Assembly (NCBI RefSeq): GCF_021608185.1 | Contig: NZ_JAKIHN010000012.1 | Location: forward strand, 1 to 49,495 | Source: Flavobacterium anseongense | GTDB lineage: Bacteria; Bacteroidota; Bacteroidia; Flavobacteriales; Flavobacteriaceae | Length of the DNA stretch: 49,495 nucleotides | Direction: 5' to 3' | Shown: positions 36,967-44,944 of the stretch, in pieces | Layout: each line of letters starts with the position of its first letter | How positions within the stretch are numbered: the stretch's first letter is position 1 | The notes under the pieces: generated by a model | What the model was told of the DNA's origin: nothing | Seen by the model: the letters and a program-made list of their open reading frames with translations, nothing else | Databases searched by the model: none | Position numbers and translations under genes: made by a program

Positions 36967-36997
36967 TTGTCATTACTGACATCATAGACTATCTTTG
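36967..36997 (+). promoter_or_regulatory. Bacteroidota-type promoter of lysA
   Basis: TTG (36967-36969), 20-bp spacer, TATCTTTG (36990-36997), ending 16 bp before ATG 37014. Ideal -33/-7 spacing. Confidence 0.8.
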
Positions 36998-37013
36998 CCA
37001 AAAAATTAAAACC

Positions 37014-38216
37014 ATGCAACCCAAAGAATTACTAGACTTAGCAGAACAATTCGGAAATCCGTTATATGTTTATGATGCTGAAAAAATTGAATTTCAGTAC
37101 AACCGTTTGACGAATGCTTTTAAAGTTGAAAAGCTTCGCATCAACTATGCGATGAAAGCCTTGTCTAATATTTCAATTCTAAAACTACTGAAGAATTTGG
37201 GTTCCGGATTGGATACTGTTTCTATTCAGGAAGTACAGCTTGGACTTCATGCCGGTTTTACTCCGGATAAAATTATTTTTACACCAAACGGTGTTTCTTT
37301 TGAAGAGATTGAAGAAGTGGCCGAAATGGGTGTTCAAATCAACATTGATAACCTTTCCGTTTTGGAGCATTTTGGCGCCAAACATCCTAAAGTTCCGGTT
37401 TGCATTCGCATCAATCCTCATGTAATGGCTGGTGGAAATGAGAATATTTCTGTGGGTCATATTGATAGTAAATTTGGGATTTCTATTTATCAGATTCCCC
37501 ATGTGCTGCGCATTGTTGAGAATACCAAGATGAATATCAACGGAATTCATATGCATACCGGTTCTGATATTTTGGATATTGAAGTGTTTTTGTATGCTTC
37601 GGAAATCTTGTTTGATACTGCGAAACAATTTAAAAATTTAGAGTTCCTTGATTTTGGTTCCGGATTTAAAGTGCCTTATAAAAAAGGTGATATCGAAACT
37701 AATATTGAAGAATTAGGAAGAAAGTTAACCAAGCGATTTCTGGCTTTCGAAAAGGAATATGGTCGCGAACTGACATTGGCATTTGAACCGGGAAAATTTT
37801 TGGTTAGTGAAGCCGGTCATTTTTTGGCAAAAGTGAATGTAGTAAAACAAACCACATCGACCGTTTTTGCCGGAATTGACAGTGGCTTTAACCATTTGAT
37901 TCGTCCGATGTTTTACGGTTCACAACACAATATTGAAAACATTTCAAACCCAAAAGGAAAAGAGCGTTTTTATACTGTTGTGGGTTATATCTGCGAAACC
38001 GATACCTTTGCCAACAACCGAAGAATTCCTGAAATTCATGAAGGCGATATTCTTTGTTTCAGAAACGCAGGTGCTTATTGTTTCTCTATGGCTTCCAACT
38101 ATAATTCACGCTTTAAACCAGCCGAAGTGTTATGGAAAAACGGCAAAGGTCATTTGATAAGAGAACGAGAAACCTTTGATGATTTATTGCAAAATCAGAT
38201 TTTGGTTGAGTTGTAA
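37014..38216 (+). CDS. lysA: Diaminopimelate decarboxylase
   Basis: 400 aa, fold-type III PLP enzyme. The PLP Lys is Lys48 in NYAMKALSN. Other landmarks are GSGLDTVSIQEVQLGL, HMHTGSDI, the phosphate-binding glycine stretch DFGSGFKVPY, FEPGKFLVSEAG, and the substrate/PLP loop CETDTFANNRRIPEIHEGDILCFRNAGAYCFSMASNYN containing the key Cys. It decarboxylates meso-diaminopimelate to lysine, the last step of lysine synthesis. It has its own promoter and terminator. Its last three codons, stop and terminator are repeated 1.9 kb downstream. Confidence 0.95.
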   Translation: MQPKELLDLAEQFGNPLYVYDAEKIEFQYNRLTNAFKVEKLRINYAMKALSNISILKLLKNLGSGLDTVSIQEVQLGLHAGFTPDKIIFTPNGVSFEEIEEVAEMGVQINIDNLSVLEHFGAKHPKVPVCIRINPHVMAGGNENISVGHIDSKFGISIYQIPHVLRIVENTKMNINGIHMHTGSDILDIEVFLYASEILFDTAKQFKNLEFLDFGSGFKVPYKKGDIETNIEELGRKLTKRFLAFEKEYGRELTLAFEPGKFLVSEAGHFLAKVNVVKQTTSTVFAGIDSGFNHLIRPMFYGSQHNIENISNPKGKERFYTVVGYICETDTFANNRRIPEIHEGDILCFRNAGAYCFSMASNYNSRFKPAEVLWKNGKGHLIRERETFDDLLQNQILVEL

Positions 38217-38244
38217 TATAGAATCCCGCTTCGGCGGGATTTTT
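38204..38244 (+). repeat. Direct repeat copy 1: lysA end plus terminator (41 bp)
   Basis: Spans the last lysA codons (GTTGAGTTGTAA) and its terminator. The same 41 bp with two C-to-T changes recurs at 40100-40140, offset 1896 bp. The two copies bound the accessory segment, as insertion-site repeats would. Confidence 0.85.
38222..38244 (+). terminator. lysA intrinsic terminator
   Basis: AATCCCGC (38222-38229), TTCG tetraloop, GCGGGATT (38234-38241), then T's. Confidence 0.9.
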
Positions 38245-38335
38245 ATTGTTTGTAAGTTTTATTGTGAGAATTGTATGTAACGTGGTTTTTTTAGTAAATT
38301 AGATTTTGAAAAATGTGACTTGCGGATATATGTGA

Positions 38336-39037
38336 GTTATGGGCAACCCTAGAACGAAACAACAAATGAGCATATTTAGAAAATTATTTGGCCTTTCTGA
38401 AAAATCAGAAAACATCGCGGAGAATAAAAAGTTCGATATTGAAAAATTACTTTTATCTGAAGACATAAACAGTAGCATAATCGAACTTGACAACTATATT
38501 GGTGCATTATGCTCATATGGAAACGAAATGAATAAACTTACCGAGCCTCAAATACAATTTTACTATAATCAATGCTTAGAGAGAGAAATAAGTAATGGTG
38601 GTTTTAATCAATATTTCTTTAATTCAAGTGGAAACTATGCTCATCTGACAGTTCAATCCTTACTTGCAATTCGAGCAAACAAAACCGCAGAAATTTTACA
38701 AAATGCTATTGACCAATTTCCAAACGGGAATGTTCCTCAAGATTGGACAGAAAGGCAAAATATTTTGGAAAAGATTCAAGATTCTGCAGACCTTATTTGG
38801 GAAAAACTTGATCAAAGATTCTATGCTTACGAGGACGATTTAAATAATCTGAACATAGAATTTGTTAAGCAAAATAAAGACGAATTTTAACTAAATGAAC
38901 TAGGGCAGCCCATAACAGCAGTTTGTAGCAACTGCTTGGTTTGGGCTTCTCTGGAAAATCCTGCGGATTTTCAAAAGGAGTTTTGTACTTGGAAAGGTTA
39001 GTGTTAAATTTATCGCAGCTGCTACAAGCTGCTGCTC
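38336..39037 (+). mobile_element. Integron-cassette-like unit carrying a DUF4375-type gene
   Basis: Begins with GTTATGGGC (38336-38344). Its inverse complement GCCCATAAC (38908-38916) begins the hairpin element after the gene. The extended ends 38336-38352 and 38900-38916 are complementary at 15 of 17 positions. The unit ends at the G/TTATGCG core at 39038, where a second unit would start. One gene, short flanks and a terminal hairpin match gene-cassette layout. No integrase is in the window. Confidence 0.5.
38366..38890 (+). CDS. DUF4375 (DMP19-like) protein
   Basis: 174 aa from ATG 38366 (MSIFRKLFGL). An in-frame ATG at 38339 lies inside the GTTATGGGC boundary repeat and would add nine residues. 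The core from about residue 65 reads LTEPQIQFYYNQCLEREISNGGFNQYFFNSSGNYAHLTVQSLLAIRANKTAEILQNA, the signature of the DUF4375 family, which includes DMP19-like domains. The protein is acidic, helical and soluble. The function is unknown. This family is, as I recall, common in mobile or accessory contexts of Bacteroidota. It is the only gene of the cassette-like unit. Confidence 0.75.
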   Translation: MSIFRKLFGLSEKSENIAENKKFDIEKLLLSEDINSSIIELDNYIGALCSYGNEMNKLTEPQIQFYYNQCLEREISNGGFNQYFFNSSGNYAHLTVQSLLAIRANKTAEILQNAIDQFPNGNVPQDWTERQNILEKIQDSADLIWEKLDQRFYAYEDDLNNLNIEFVKQNKDEF

Positions 39038-39046
39038 GTTATGCGA
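38900..39046 (+). repeat. attC-like imperfect hairpin element
   Basis: The outer left arm CATAAC-AGCAG-(TTTGTAGCAACTGC), 38911-38935, pairs with the right arm 39015-39043. That arm, read inverted, is CATAAC-GAGCAGCAG-(CTTGTAGCAGCTGC), so it carries four extra unpaired bases. The right end is GTTATGCG. The centre holds a perfect small hairpin GAAAATCC-TGC-GGATTTTC (38954-38972). Core GTT/AAC ends, unpaired bases in one arm and a length near 140 bp all resemble integron attC sites. Confidence 0.6.
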
Positions 39047-39066
39047 AATTATAAAACTACAAAATC

Positions 39067-39693
39067 GTGATAGAAAAATTAGAGGATTTAAAAAGTAGAG
39101 CTGAAAAACTAATGTATAATGACAAGAATGAACTTGACGATATACAACGTAAAACTAAGTTATATTTAGAAAAAATATTTCCTGGCAAATTCACTTACGC
39201 TGGAGAAGTTGATAGAATATCTTTTTATCCGTCATTTTACGTGTCTGGCATGGGCAATCAGCCAAACATTGACGCATGGAAACGTGGAAACCAAGAGCTG
39301 ATTAATTTGCTTGATACAAGAATCGAAGAAGCAAAATTAATTTCAGTTAAGCCAAAAGAGAAAAGTCAGAACGTTCAAATAGTTGAAAAGATAGTTCAAG
39401 TTGAAGATTATAAAAGAATAAATGAACTAACAGAAGAACTCAATGCCGTTAAGGCAAAGAAAAGTCTGTGGGAAAGAATAAATTATTTTGCGCTTGGAGG
39501 TATAATTTTAACTCTTATTGGCGGTTCTTTTTATCTTGGAAAATACTTCGGTGAAAATAGATTTGACAAAGAAAAAATCGATTTACTTTTTGAAAACAAG
39601 GACTTAACAAAGAAAAATGATAGCTTAGTAAAGGAACTTGATATAAAAAAGTCAGAGCTTCTACAATTAGAAAAAACAAAGAAACAACCATGA
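39067..39693 (+). CDS. Unknown membrane-anchored coiled-coil protein
   Basis: 208 aa, start GTG 39067, 29 bp after the GTTATGCG core. Residues 1-95 form a helical and beta domain (RKTKLYLEKIFPGKFTYAGEVD, FYPSFYVSGMG, WKRGNQELINLLDTRIEEAK). I have seen similar N-terminal modules in small accessory Bacteroidota proteins but cannot name the family. About 105-140 is predicted coiled coil, 140-160 is one TM segment (YFALGGIILTLIGGSFYLG), and 165-205 is a Lys/Glu/Leu coiled coil. It overlaps the next gene by 4 bp (ATGA). No function is assigned. Confidence 0.7.
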   Translation: MIEKLEDLKSRAEKLMYNDKNELDDIQRKTKLYLEKIFPGKFTYAGEVDRISFYPSFYVSGMGNQPNIDAWKRGNQELINLLDTRIEEAKLISVKPKEKSQNVQIVEKIVQVEDYKRINELTEELNAVKAKKSLWERINYFALGGIILTLIGGSFYLGKYFGENRFDKEKIDLLFENKDLTKKNDSLVKELDIKKSELLQLEKTKKQP

Positions 39694-40079
39694 AAAAAAT
39701 AATCACCTTACTTCTTCTATTTTATTCCATTGATAACTTTTCGCAAACTGTAAAAAAGGTTGAGGACAACAACATTTACAACACCGCCGGACTCAATACG
39801 AAACCAGAATTTCCCGGAGGATTGGATAAATTAAAATCGCTTGTAAATGAAAGCTACTTAAAAACATATCCGGCAGAAATAAAAGGAAAAGTATATGCCA
39901 TATTTGTGATAGAAAAAGATGGTTCGCTTAGCGATGTGAAAATCCTTCGTGGCGTTGATGCTGATAAAGCCAAGGAATTAATCCGAATATTAGAAAACCT
40001 GCCAAAATGGAATCCCGGAAAAATAAAGGACCAAATTGTTAGGGTGCTTTATACTGTTCAACTGGTGATTGGGAAGTAA
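39690..40079 (+). CDS. Small secreted TonB-C-terminal-domain protein
   Basis: 129 aa with a signal peptide ending IDNFSQ at about residue 19. The mature part is a stand-alone TonB C-terminal-like domain: PEFPGGLDKLKSLV, IKGKVYAIFVIEKDGSLSDVKILRGVDADKAKELIRILENLPKWNPGK, ending VRVLYTVQLVIGK. It lacks the TM and proline-rich spacer of true TonB, so it cannot act as a normal energy transducer. It may bind an outer-membrane receptor or be a surface adaptor. Its ATG overlaps the stop of the coiled-coil gene, so the two are translated together. Confidence 0.75.
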   Translation: MKKIITLLLLFYSIDNFSQTVKKVEDNNIYNTAGLNTKPEFPGGLDKLKSLVNESYLKTYPAEIKGKVYAIFVIEKDGSLSDVKILRGVDADKAKELIRILENLPKWNPGKIKDQIVRVLYTVQLVIGK

Positions 40080-40099
40080 CGACAAAGTTAGCCTAATCA

Positions 40100-40140
40100 G
40101 GTTGAGTTGTAATATAGAATCCCGCTTTGGTGGGATTTTT
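40100..40140 (+). repeat. Direct repeat copy 2: remnant lysA end plus terminator
   Basis: 39 of 41 bases identical to 38204-38244, including the V-E-L-stop codons of lysA although no lysA precedes it here. The differences are at 40128 and 40131, both C to T. Marks the right border of the accessory segment. Confidence 0.85.
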
Positions 40141-40142
40141 TT
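40118..40142 (+). terminator. Second copy of the lysA-type terminator
   Basis: AATCCCGC / GTGGGATT stem with one G-T wobble, followed by a T run. It ends transcription of the coiled-coil/TonB-like pair. Confidence 0.8.
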
Positions 40143-40213
40143 ATTAATAATTACCATCTCTTTTAGTAGAATTGTATATTAGTAGCGTCGTAACACTATT
40201 ACCATAAAAACAT

Positions 40214-41305
40214 ATGGGTTTATTAAGGTTTCTTTTGGCAATATCAGTTGCACTTGCTCATTCCAGTTCAATTTTTGGATTTCATCTTTTTGATACAGAG
40301 CTTGCCGTAAAGTCCTTTTATATAATTTCCGGGTTTTATATGGCCTTAATCCTTAATGAAAAATATATTGGAATAAACAGTTCCTATAAATTATTCATAA
40401 CCAACAGACTTTTGAGATTGTTTCCAATTTACTGGATTGTACTTCTCCTAACAATTTCATATTCTGTCTTTCTATCAATTCATACGAATGGGAATGATTT
40501 AGGGAGTTTTGCATGCTATGCAGCGTATTGGAATGTTATGAGTTTGGGTAGTTTTATTTACTTAGTGTTTACCAATGTATTCCTTTTTCTGCAGGACACC
40601 ATTATGTTTTTAGGATTGGATACAAGTGACGGACATCTTTTTTTTACTTCCAATTTTCGTAACAATACTCCTGAACTTTATACTTTTTTAATTATACCAC
40701 AAGCATGGACAGTTGGAATTGAAATAACTTTTTATTTAATCGCACCCTTTCTTGTACGAAGAAAACTCAAAATCATCATTCTTTTAATTTTGCTTTCCTT
40801 GATGCTGAGAGCAATACTATACTACTATTTTAACTTAAATTACGATCCGTGGACTTATCGTTTTTTTCCAACAGAATTGGTATTTTTTCTTTTAGGAATT
40901 GTTTCTTATCATGGATACAAAAAATTACAAAACCTATCAATAAAAAAAACACATCTGAAACTTATCTGGTTTAGCGTTCTGGGAGTTACTATATTTCATA
41001 ACTTTCTTCCGATACCATGTAAAGATTCTTTATATCTGGCCGGATTCTTTATTGCCTTACCGTTTATTTTTATTTTAACAAAAAACTGGAAAAAAGATGC
41101 ATACATTGGTGAATTGTCATATCCAATTTACATATCTCATATATTGATAGTAACTATAGTAAAAGCACTGAATATTTCAACAGGTTTTGTATTAGGCTTA
41201 ACTTATACTATAGCATTGATAGGATTTTCGTTACTATTAAACAATTTTGTTGCTAAAACAATTGAAAAAATTAGACAGAAACGAATAGTGCCAAACGTTA
41301 AGTAA
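40214..41305 (+). CDS. Acyltransferase 3 family membrane protein (OafA/YrhL-like)
   Basis: 363 aa with about ten TM helices. The start MGLLRFLLAISVALAHSS carries the family's conserved Arg and His of helix 1. FYIISGFYMALILNEKY and RLLRLFPIYWIVLL (the R-x-x-R-xx-P motif) follow, with QAWTVGIEITFYLIAPFL later. Such proteins move acyl groups onto surface or secreted glycans. The ends are convergent with pafA, only 4 bp apart, and no terminator is seen between them. Acceptor unknown. Confidence 0.85.
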   Translation: MGLLRFLLAISVALAHSSSIFGFHLFDTELAVKSFYIISGFYMALILNEKYIGINSSYKLFITNRLLRLFPIYWIVLLLTISYSVFLSIHTNGNDLGSFACYAAYWNVMSLGSFIYLVFTNVFLFLQDTIMFLGLDTSDGHLFFTSNFRNNTPELYTFLIIPQAWTVGIEITFYLIAPFLVRRKLKIIILLILLSLMLRAILYYYFNLNYDPWTYRFFPTELVFFLLGIVSYHGYKKLQNLSIKKTHLKLIWFSVLGVTIFHNFLPIPCKDSLYLAGFFIALPFIFILTKNWKKDAYIGELSYPIYISHILIVTIVKALNISTGFVLGLTYTIALIGFSLLLNNFVAKTIEKIRQKRIVPNVK

Positions 41306-41309
41306 AAAG

Positions 41310-42923
41310 TTATTTCTCTAGAATCTCTAAAAGCACTTCGCTTTCGGTTCCGTTCGGTAAGGATATTTTAAGTTTTTGGGAAAGTGTTGGCGCAATCTCA
41401 GTGATTACCTTTCTATCGTGAGATTCTCCTTTTTTGATATTCCATCCATAAAACAATAACGGCACATGAGTATCATAACTATAAGTCGTTCCGTGTGATG
41501 TTCCGGTTGGACCGTATTCGATATAACCCGGTTTATCAAGTACAATCATATCGCCGTTTTGCGTTACGTCGTATCCTTTCGCTATGCAATTCAAATGATA
41601 ATCTGCACCTGAATTGGCTAAAATTTCTTCTTCCGTATAAACTCGTTTTACATAGTTTTGTGTCATTAAGAAGTCTTTGAAAGCTTGTTTTACCTTAACC
41701 AAATCCAAGCCTTTTGCTTTAATTTTTTCTTTATCAAAAAACAAATTAAAACTCTCGTAGTTCAAGACCAAATCTTCTCCAAAAGTATCCGTTGAGAATT
41801 TCTTCAGATTCTTGTTGCTTTCTTTACTATCAATATTGGTTACGTCGTATTTGTTATCATTTAAGAAACGGACATTTTCAGCTCCGGCATGATCAGCAGT
41901 CAGGAAAACTAAATAATTCCCTTTTCCAACGGTTTTATCAAGATAGTTAAGAAAATCGGCAATCGTCAAATCTAAACGCAGATAGGTATCCTGCAACTCT
42001 ATTGAACGTGGACCAAGAATGTGTCCAACATAATCGGTTGAAGAAAAACTAACCGCTAAAAAATCGGTAGTAGTGTCTTTTCCTAAAGATTCTTTTTCGA
42101 TGGCCAGTTTAGCAAAATCGGCAACATAATCATTCCCAAAAGGTGTTGCTCTCAAAATCCCCGGATTGTTTTTTTCGAGCATTGTTTTTAAATCATACGG
42201 AAAAACAGGTCTCTCCACTTTATATAATTTCCCTTCATACGGATTATCATCTGGCAAACTTTCATCATAGGTTGCGATTGGTTTTAATAAATTCCAACCC
42301 TGATTAATATACTTCATATAGCCTTTTTGCGCATTGAAATCGGCTGCCCAATCCGGCATTTTTTCTCCATAAAAAGTACTCGAAATAAAGTTGCCGGTTT
42401 TGCTGTACCAAAATGCCCAATTCGCAAAATGTCCGGCAGGAAGAATAGCGCCTCTGTCTTTCATACTGATGCCAATCACCTTCCCTTTAAAATTCGTTGA
42501 CAAACGAAGCTCGTCTGTTATGGTTGTTGTTTGGAGATTCTTTGGTGACATTTCTCCTTCTTCTTTGCTACCATCGCCAAGTGTTTTTACCGAAGCATCA
42601 TCTGTACAATAAACTTCTTTTCCAGCTTTTCTACTAAACCATTCATTACTTACGATTCCGTGCATTGCCGGAGTTGTTCCTGTATAAATTGAAGCATGTC
42701 CTGGTGCTGTATACGTTGGCATATAATTATAATGCATATTGTAAAAAGTGTAGCCTTCATTCATCAAACGCTTAAAACCGTTTTCAGAAAAATCACTTTG
42801 AAAGCGATAGAGGTATTCCGTTTTCATCTGATCAACTACAATTCCAACGACAAGTTTTGGCCTTTGTTGTGCGGTTAAATTTGAAATAAGAAACAGAAAT
42901 ACGAGAGGAAGAAACTTTTTCAT
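41310..42923 (-). CDS. pafA: Alkaline phosphatase PafA
   Basis: 537 aa from ATG 42923 (signal peptide MKKFLPLVFLFLISNLTAQ). A longer frame to 42986 would start inside a terminator and upstream of the promoter. The active-site residues known from the Flavobacteriia PafA enzyme all appear with a constant offset of seven: Asp31, nucleophile Thr72 (TAPGH), Asn93, Lys155 and Arg157 (SMKDRG), corresponding to D38, T79, N100, K162, R164. The Zn ligands lie in TDYVGH, TADHAG and SHGTTYSYD. It is a secreted, broad-range phosphomonoesterase that releases phosphate outside the cytoplasm. Confidence 0.92.
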   Translation of the reverse strand: MKKFLPLVFLFLISNLTAQQRPKLVVGIVVDQMKTEYLYRFQSDFSENGFKRLMNEGYTFYNMHYNYMPTYTAPGHASIYTGTTPAMHGIVSNEWFSRKAGKEVYCTDDASVKTLGDGSKEEGEMSPKNLQTTTITDELRLSTNFKGKVIGISMKDRGAILPAGHFANWAFWYSKTGNFISSTFYGEKMPDWAADFNAQKGYMKYINQGWNLLKPIATYDESLPDDNPYEGKLYKVERPVFPYDLKTMLEKNNPGILRATPFGNDYVADFAKLAIEKESLGKDTTTDFLAVSFSSTDYVGHILGPRSIELQDTYLRLDLTIADFLNYLDKTVGKGNYLVFLTADHAGAENVRFLNDNKYDVTNIDSKESNKNLKKFSTDTFGEDLVLNYESFNLFFDKEKIKAKGLDLVKVKQAFKDFLMTQNYVKRVYTEEEILANSGADYHLNCIAKGYDVTQNGDMIVLDKPGYIEYGPTGTSHGTTYSYDTHVPLLFYGWNIKKGESHDRKVITEIAPTLSQKLKISLPNGTESEVLLEILEK

Positions 42924-42940
42924 AATATAAAATTGCATTA

Positions 42941-42973
42941 CAAAAATACAGATTCGGGATGAATAGTTTACAA
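42941..42973 (-). promoter_or_regulatory. Bacteroidota-type promoter of pafA
   Basis: On the minus strand, TTG (42973-42971), 22-bp spacer, TATTTTTG (42948-42941), 17 bp before ATG 42923. The -33 element lies within the T run of the preceding terminator. Confidence 0.75.
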
Positions 42974-43005
42974 AAAAAATGCACACCGATTAAAGTGTGC
43001 ATTTT
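42974..43005 (-). terminator. Terminator of the T9SS surface operon
   Basis: Minus-strand stem AAAATGCACAC / GTGTGCATTTT (43005-42995 with 42986-42976), followed by a long T run. 39 bp past the OmpA-family stop. Confidence 0.85.
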
Positions 43006-43043
43006 GCTAAAAAATCCCAATATTTATTAACAACAACTAACTC

Positions 43044-44942
43044 CTATTTCAAAATCATAAATGTACATCTACGATTTGTGGCATGCTCTGCTTCGGTACA
43101 ATCATTTTTAGGACAAATAATTAATGGTTTGGTTTCGCCATAACCTATAGAACGCAGTCTTTTTCTATCAATTCCGTTTTGAACCAAATATTCTAATGCT
43201 GAAGCTGCACGTTTGTTTGACAATCTTAAATTATAAACTGCTGATGCACGTGAATCGGTATGTGAACCAATCTGAATCTCCATGTATGGATATTTTTTCA
43301 ACAAGCCTACTAAGACATCAAGTACTTGTGCTGCTTGTGGTTTGATATTCCATTTATCCAAATCGAAATAGATATTTTCTAACTCGATAAGAACTGTTCC
43401 GTCATCTTTTTTATTGATAATATCTTCCGCATCATAGTATGACTCTACTTTCATTTGTAAATCTATGTATACTTTTCCTTTCTGACTGGTATCAAACTCG
43501 GCTTCGGCAGGAATATAAAAATCCTTGAAAGCCATGATTTTGTATTTCTTATTTGGCTCGGTATTGAAAGTGAAGGAACCATCTTTACCTACCAAAACTT
43601 CTTCAAGAAGATTGCCTTTGTCATCAAATAATTTTACGGTTGCGCCGGGCAAAAGTTCGGTTGACTTTAAATCCCGTACTTCACCTTCAACTAAGTATTG
43701 CAATTTGTTCTCTTCCTGAATGAAAGTGTATAAATTATCATCACCGGTTCGGTTGGAAGCGAAATAACCTTTGTCGTTTTTCTCATCCAAAATGAAATTG
43801 AAATCATCCATTTCGCTATTGATGGTTGAGCCTAAGTTGAGCGGTTTATCAAACTCGGTATCACTCAATTTTAAACTCATGAAAACATCTAAATTTCCAT
43901 TACCCTGATGACCATCGGAAGCAAAATAAAGCGTTCCTTCTTCGGTTAAAAAAGGAAACTGTTCTCTATGGATTGTGTTAATCGTTTCACCTAAATTCTT
44001 TGGCTGGCCGTAAGTTCCGTCTTCATTTACATCGACCACAAAAATATCCATTGAACCTACTGTTCCCGGCATATCGCTGGCGAAGTAAAGTTTTTTTCCG
44101 TCTTTGGTTAGGAATGGATGCTCGACAGAATACGAATCACTTGAGAATGGCAGCATCGTTATGTTAGTCCATTTCCCGTCCACAAATTCAGCTTTATAGA
44201 TTTTAATCATAGCTACTTTCTCGTCGCCAATCTGAACTTGTTTTTCACCGCTTCTGTTGAAATACATTGTTTTTCCATCGGCGCTGAATGTTGCCGAACT
44301 TTCGTGTTTTTTAGTATTGATAATTGGCGGAAACGGTTCAACACTTACTAATTGTCCTTGACTGTCGACTGATGCCGAAAATAAATCCAAATACGGTTTA
44401 TCATTCCAGCCATAAGCTTTTTCAGCGGCGTTTCTGGTGGAAGCAAAAGTTACTTTATCGCCATAAAAAGCAATTCCGAAATCGCCGTTGGTTTTGTTTT
44501 TTGACATGATTTGCAACTTGAAACTATTTGGTGTATTTCGCGTTACATTTTTCATGAATTTTGGTGTGTTCTGCTCAAAACCTAAATACTCCGACATGAT
44601 TGCATCGCCTTTGTCAAAATCTTTTGTTCCTTTAAGTGCATTAGCGTATCTGAAAAAAACTTCTTTTTTTACACTGTCTTTAAAGGTGAAAAATAGTTGT
44701 CCGTAGGCTCGAACGGCATTTGTCATTTGGAAATTGTAATAGTAACAATCGCCTAAATTTTGCAACACTTGTTTGGTTTGTTTGGTCTGAATAATTTGTT
44801 CATAAGCTTCGGCAGCTTTGACATAAGACTTACTTGCAAACAAAGAATTGGCTTGTTTAACACTGACTTTCTTTTGGGCAAAAAGAGTGGTGATACTGCA
44901 AAAAACAAAAAGTATGTAGTAGTATTTTTTCATCATTTTCAT
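43044..44942 (-). CDS. PorE-like OmpA family protein with PD40 propeller
   Basis: 632 aa. A signal peptide ends TTLFAQ at about 23. A TPR-like helical region covers about 25-140. PD40/WD40-type propeller blades occupy about 150-420 (SSATFSADGKTMYFNRSG, HPFLTKDGKKLYFASDMPG, EEGTLYFASDGHQGNGNLDVF). A carboxypeptidase-regulatory-like domain follows at about 425-495, then the OmpA peptidoglycan-binding domain at about 515-632 (IYFDLDKWNIKPQA, IGSHTDSRASAVYNLRLSNKRA). This order matches PorE, a T9SS component that ties the machinery to peptidoglycan. It is the third gene after the adhesin and PorP/SprF genes. Starts at Met3 or Met4 are also possible. Confidence 0.85.
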   Translation of the reverse strand: MKMMKKYYYILFVFCSITTLFAQKKVSVKQANSLFASKSYVKAAEAYEQIIQTKQTKQVLQNLGDCYYYNFQMTNAVRAYGQLFFTFKDSVKKEVFFRYANALKGTKDFDKGDAIMSEYLGFEQNTPKFMKNVTRNTPNSFKLQIMSKNKTNGDFGIAFYGDKVTFASTRNAAEKAYGWNDKPYLDLFSASVDSQGQLVSVEPFPPIINTKKHESSATFSADGKTMYFNRSGEKQVQIGDEKVAMIKIYKAEFVDGKWTNITMLPFSSDSYSVEHPFLTKDGKKLYFASDMPGTVGSMDIFVVDVNEDGTYGQPKNLGETINTIHREQFPFLTEEGTLYFASDGHQGNGNLDVFMSLKLSDTEFDKPLNLGSTINSEMDDFNFILDEKNDKGYFASNRTGDDNLYTFIQEENKLQYLVEGEVRDLKSTELLPGATVKLFDDKGNLLEEVLVGKDGSFTFNTEPNKKYKIMAFKDFYIPAEAEFDTSQKGKVYIDLQMKVESYYDAEDIINKKDDGTVLIELENIYFDLDKWNIKPQAAQVLDVLVGLLKKYPYMEIQIGSHTDSRASAVYNLRLSNKRAASALEYLVQNGIDRKRLRSIGYGETKPLIICPKNDCTEAEHATNRRCTFMILK

Positions 44943-44944
44943 TT

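Noticed and set aside
39690..40079. A functional TonB energy transducer
   Set aside because: It has a cleavable signal peptide and lacks the membrane anchor and proline-rich spacer needed to couple to ExbBD.
38204..40140. A complete integron or a full genomic island
   Set aside because: No integrase, attI, transposase or other recombinase is encoded here. Only cassette-like and insertion-like boundaries are supported.
42924..42986. 21-residue N-terminal extension of PafA from ATG 42986
   Set aside because: It would precede a typical signal peptide, start inside the terminator stem, and lie upstream of a well-spaced promoter.
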